NCBI RefSeq assembly: GCF_007655005.1 | Contig: NZ_SZVW01000017.1 | Location: forward strand, 1-64,000 | Reading direction: 5' to 3' | Length of the DNA stretch: 64,000 bases | DNA from: Streptomyces tibetensis | GTDB taxonomy: Bacteria > Actinomycetota > Actinomycetes > Streptomycetales > Streptomycetaceae | Part shown: positions 61,575 to 64,000 of the stretch, piece after piece | Position numbering within the stretch: the first letter of the stretch is position 1 | Layout of the letters: every line of letters starts with the position of its first letter | Notes under the pieces: generated by a model | The model's database searches: none | Told to the model about the DNA's origin: nothing | What the model saw: only the letters and a program-made list of their open reading frames with translations | Position numbers and translations under genes: made by a program

Positions 61575-61986
61575 CACAGCCACCCCGTCCGTCCTGTTCG
61601 TCTGCGTCCACAACGCCGGACGCTCACAGATGGCCGCCGCCTTCCTCACCCACCTCGCGGGCGACCGCGTCCAGGTCCGCTCCGCAGGCTCCGCCCCCGC
61701 CGACACCGTCAACCCGGCCGTCGTCGAGGCCATGGCGGAGGCGGGCATCGACATCACGGCCGAGGTGCCCAACGTGCTCACGGTGGAAGCGGTCCAGGCG
61801 TCCGACGTCGTCATCACGATGGGCTGCGGGGACACCTGCCCCGTCTTCCCCGGGAAGCGCTACCTCGACTGGGACCTCCCCGACCCGGCCGGACAGGGCG
61901 TCGCAGCGGTCCGCCCGATCCGCGACGAGATCGAGAAGCGCATCCGCGGCCTGGTCGACGAGATCACCCCGGCGGACCGAGCATGA
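61567..61986 (+). CDS. arsC: Arsenate reductase, LMW-PTP (ArsC) type
   Basis: 139 aa. P-loop VLFVCVHNAGRSQMAAAFLT with catalytic Cys and Arg (CxxxxxR), a second Cys pair in ITMGCGDTCPVFPGKRYLDW, and the general acid Asp in LDWDLPDPAG. It reduces arsenate to arsenite for export by the neighbouring permease, likely with a thioredoxin or mycothiol donor. Its ATG overlaps the acr3 end by 8 nt. Confidence 0.93.
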   Translation: MSDTATPSVLFVCVHNAGRSQMAAAFLTHLAGDRVQVRSAGSAPADTVNPAVVEAMAEAGIDITAEVPNVLTVEAVQASDVVITMGCGDTCPVFPGKRYLDWDLPDPAGQGVAAVRPIRDEIEKRIRGLVDEITPADRA

Positions 61987-62186
61987 GTACGCGGTCGGTC
62001 ACCGTTCACATCGGCGGCCCTGGGCCCCGAGCGCGCCTCGAACTCTCGTCCTCGGCTGGGGAAGGGATGGCCCTTGCAGCGGCTTCGTGGCGTTGACCAG
62101 CACGGATACCCGGCCCTTGGGGAGGTCGATTCGTTCGGGCGCCGGTACGACGTCTGACCCAGCCGCTCTGCCCGACCGGTGACTCC

Positions 62187-62786
62187 TCACTCCGGGCCGT
62201 AGTACAGCCGGAGGAACTCCTCCATCGCCGAGTCGACGCCGGCGCGGTCACCGGTGGCGAGCAGGTCGAGGAGCAGGCCGCGGACGGTGGCGAGTCCCAG
62301 CCTGGCCCGGTTCCGGGCCGTGGCAGGGTCTGCCCCCGCACCGACCTCGGCGGCAACGAGCGGCTCCAGCCAGTCCGTCACGAGCCCTTCGAGGACCGGG
62401 ACGGCCTCGGGGCGGCCGCGCAGCGCGTGCCCGCAGAGCTCGAAGAAGAGCCGCTCCTGCCCGGCCAGCCGAGGGTCCGTCAGGTGCCGCCACAGCAGCC
62501 GCGCGGCATCGGCGGGCGAGAGGCCGGGCTCCAGGCGAAGCCGGGACAGCACATCGCGCTGGCGCCGCTCCGACGTCCGGACGATCTCGACGAGCAACTG
62601 TTCCTTGGAGCCGAAGTAGTGGATCAGCATGCGGTGACTGACGCCGATCGCGGCTCCCAGGCCGCGCAGGCTCAGGTCCGCGATGCCGTGCGCCGCGACG
62701 TGGTCGACAGCCGCCTCCACCAGTTGCGCGCGCCGATCCGCAAGCGCGCCTTGCCCGGCCTCGCCCTCGGGATGAGAGTCATCCAT
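62187..62786 (-). CDS. TetR-family regulator
   Basis: 199 aa. HTH: RRAQLVEAAVDHVAAHGIAD, then LSLRGLGAAIGVSHRMLIHY and FGSKEQLLVEIVRTSERRQR. The ligand domain is of the TetR C-terminal type found with small regulators (LFFELCGHALRGRPEAVPVL). Start chosen at 62786 (MDDSHPEG). Divergent from an SRPBCC gene over a near-perfect palindrome. The 200 bp below its stop (61987-62186) holds no clear gene. Confidence 0.9.
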   Translation of the reverse strand: MDDSHPEGEAGQGALADRRAQLVEAAVDHVAAHGIADLSLRGLGAAIGVSHRMLIHYFGSKEQLLVEIVRTSERRQRDVLSRLRLEPGLSPADAARLLWRHLTDPRLAGQERLFFELCGHALRGRPEAVPVLEGLVTDWLEPLVAAEVGAGADPATARNRARLGLATVRGLLLDLLATGDRAGVDSAMEEFLRLYYGPE

Positions 62787-62803
62787 GGTCGCCACGTCAC
62801 GAC

Positions 62804-62842
62804 TGTACCAATGGGTACATGCCGCATGTACCGTGTGGTACA
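62804..62842. promoter_or_regulatory. 39-bp nested palindrome, probable TetR operator
   Basis: Symmetric about 62823: outer arms TGTACCA (62804-62810) and TGGTACA (62836-62842), inner arms GGTACATG (62814-62821) and CATGTACC (62825-62832). Its last base is the A of the SRPBCC start codon, so bound repressor would block both divergent genes. Confidence 0.75.
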
Positions 62843-63306
62843 TGAAGCCCGTCACCGTGTCGATCGATGTACCTCAGACGCCCGAGCAGGCCTACGGCTT
62901 CCTCGACGTCATGGCTCACCATCAGCGGTTCACCGACCACTACCTGACCGACTGGCGCTACAGCGGCCCCGCCCGGGGCGTCGGAGCATGCGCCACGGTG
63001 ACCGCCGCCCTGGGCGGCACGAAGACCGAGGTCACCATCGAGGTCGTCGAGGCCGAGGCGCCGAAGCGCATCGTCGAACACAACGTCAGCGCGGCCGGCC
63101 GGCGACAGGCCCACGGCACCTACACCATCGAACCGCTGCGAACCGGTGGGACCCGCATCTCGTTCACGTACACCTGGGTGCGCGCCCCCCTCGCCGACCG
63201 GCTGCTGGCCCCTGTCGTACGGGCCACGATGCGGCGCGCCAACCACACGGTCATGCGACGCCTGGCCACCGAGTTGACTCGCCACGTGTCCGCCGCCGGT
63301 TCCTGA
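62842..63306 (+). CDS. SRPBCC-family protein
   Basis: About 154 aa. MKPVTVSIDVPQTPEQAYGF, LDVMAHHQRFTDHYLTDWRY, and GGTRISFTYTWVRAPLADRL fit the START/Bet v1-like SRPBCC fold (polyketide-cyclase/activator-like). It would bind a hydrophobic ligand in a deep pocket. The start at 62842 lies at the end of the palindrome, giving a very short leader. Regulated, presumably, by the divergent TetR protein. Confidence 0.85.
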   Translation: MKPVTVSIDVPQTPEQAYGFLDVMAHHQRFTDHYLTDWRYSGPARGVGACATVTAALGGTKTEVTIEVVEAEAPKRIVEHNVSAAGRRQAHGTYTIEPLRTGGTRISFTYTWVRAPLADRLLAPVVRATMRRANHTVMRRLATELTRHVSAAGS

Positions 63307-63766
63307 CGACGGTCCATGTGCACGGCCCGGCCGAGGGCAGTCCCGTGAGGCCGTCGCGACCGCGCACAAGCCGTCTTTCGGATGCAGGGGCCCGCATCAA
63401 GCATCCTGCTGCTGAGGATTGACGGCCGGGAGCCTTCCGCGTGTCCTGGTCAGCCCGTGCGAACCGCACCGGCGTCGACGACCACCATGACCCCCGCCGC
63501 ATCCTCCAAGCGGCTCGGCTGCCGCAGGCCTTCGGCCTTGCTCAGGGCAGAGAGTCGGCCCGGCGAATGGTTACTGCCTGCGCCGTGTTCGCCGTAGCCG
63601 GGCCCGTCCAGATCGCCCGGGGAACCTTGCCGCTTCGTAGCCCCTCGAGGTACCCGTCCGCGGGAGGAGCGAGGGAACGCAGCGGGAACTCCTGCGCCGA
63701 GCATGCTCCCGAAGTCGAAGGTCGGCCCCTCTACCGGCCGATCCGCAGATCCTCGGGAGCCCCCAC
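63307..63766. other. 460-bp stretch without a recognisable gene
   Basis: Open frames on both strands lack family resemblance and codon pattern. GAGGAGCGAGGGAACG lies near 63662, but no clear gene follows it before 63767. Confidence 0.4.
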
Positions 63767-64000
63767 GTGACCACCATCGTCCTCCTTTCGGGAAGCCTGC
63801 GCCGGGACTCCGTGAACGGCGCCCTGCTGATGACGGTCCGGGCGATCCTCGAGCGCCGCCCGCGGGACATCACCGGCACCTTGCTGACTCCGGCGGGACT
63901 GCCGCTTTTCGACGAGGATGTCGAGGCGCAGGGCGTGCCGAAGTCCGTCGCGGCAGCCCAGGAGTTGGTGAGCACCGCCGATGCGGTCGTCATCAGCAGC
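63767..64000 (+). CDS. NADPH-dependent FMN reductase-like protein (3' end beyond window)
   Basis: First 78 codons from a GTG: TTIVLLSGSLRRDSVNGALL carries the flavodoxin-like phosphate-binding loop (SGSLRxxSxN), and LPLFDEDVEAQGVPKSVAAA, then ADAVVISS, fits the NADPH-dependent FMN reductase/azoreductase (YieF/ArsH-like) fold. The rest lies beyond the window. ArsH relatives often accompany arsenic genes, but this one is 1.8 kb from the ars cassette with other genes between. Confidence 0.8.
   Translation, partial: MTTIVLLSGSLRRDSVNGALLMTVRAILERRPRDITGTLLTPAGLPLFDEDVEAQGVPKSVAAAQELVSTADAVVISS

Noticed and set aside
61999..62190. Short minus-strand frame with APERIDLPKGRVSVLVNAT
   Set aside because: Looks faintly protein-like, but is too short to link to any family and has no start signal.

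Overview
The window is high-GC actinobacterial DNA, most likely from a Streptomyces chromosome. The signs are strong GC bias at third codon positions, GTG and TTG starts, ATGA/GTGA stop-start overlaps, many LysR/TetR/ArsR/AraC/MerR regulators, a NarL-type two-component pair, a Tat-type signal and a large NRPS/PKS cluster. No rRNA, tRNA, CRISPR array, transposase or integrase was seen. All assignments were made by eye from translated sequence, without database searches.

Layout. 1-4050: a NarL-type response regulator (cut by the window edge) and its kinase, a divergent ArsR-like regulator/MFS pair around a long inverted repeat, and a GYD-domain protein. 4459-9881: an overlapping three-gene unit (L-glutamate-oxidase-like flavoenzyme, ThDP-dependent decarboxylase-like enzyme, AidA/PixA-type protein), a 17-bp repeat array and a LysR regulator. 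10058-14937: a five-gene acyl-CoA operon (family III CoA-transferase, enoyl-CoA hydratase, acetoacetate-decarboxylase-like protein, 3-hydroxyacyl-CoA dehydrogenase, acyl-CoA dehydrogenase). 14990-23463: a TetR remnant, a PhyH dioxygenase with a small partner and a divergent AraC regulator, a CPA2 antiporter ending in a 105-bp repeat array, an FAD monooxygenase, a hydrolase whose Tat signal is out of frame, and CGNR and DUF4190 proteins. 23585-34950: a TetR regulator, a secreted dipeptidase-discoidin fusion, MerR, CBS, DEAD-box helicase, cold-shock protein, lipoprotein, PAP2 membrane protein, two abutting gene remnants, and an EamA/LysR divergent pair.

35091-57788 is a hybrid NRPS-PKS cluster. 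The minus-strand operon reads C-PCP, PCP-C-A-PCP (valine-like code), P450, KS-AT-ACP-TE, MFS exporter, P450, type II thioesterase, SDR, and a degenerate C-A-PCP (threonine-like code). Upstream lies a 61-residue secreted peptide with two DSQWG motifs. Divergent from it are a LuxR-type regulator, a third P450, a second type II thioesterase and an aldo/keto reductase. A plausible reading is an acylated Thr/Val chain extended once with malonate, released by the TE and tailored by reductases and P450s. I do not recognise the product.

58238-64000: a SUMF1-fold protein, a small membrane protein, an arsenic cassette (arsI divergent from arsR-acr3-arsC), a TetR/SRPBCC pair around a 39-bp operator-like palindrome, and the start of a flavodoxin-fold reductase cut by the window end. 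A recurring oddity is the number of unrelated short tandem arrays (17, 18, 27-28, 36, 36, 66 and 105 bp), two of them inside NRPS genes.
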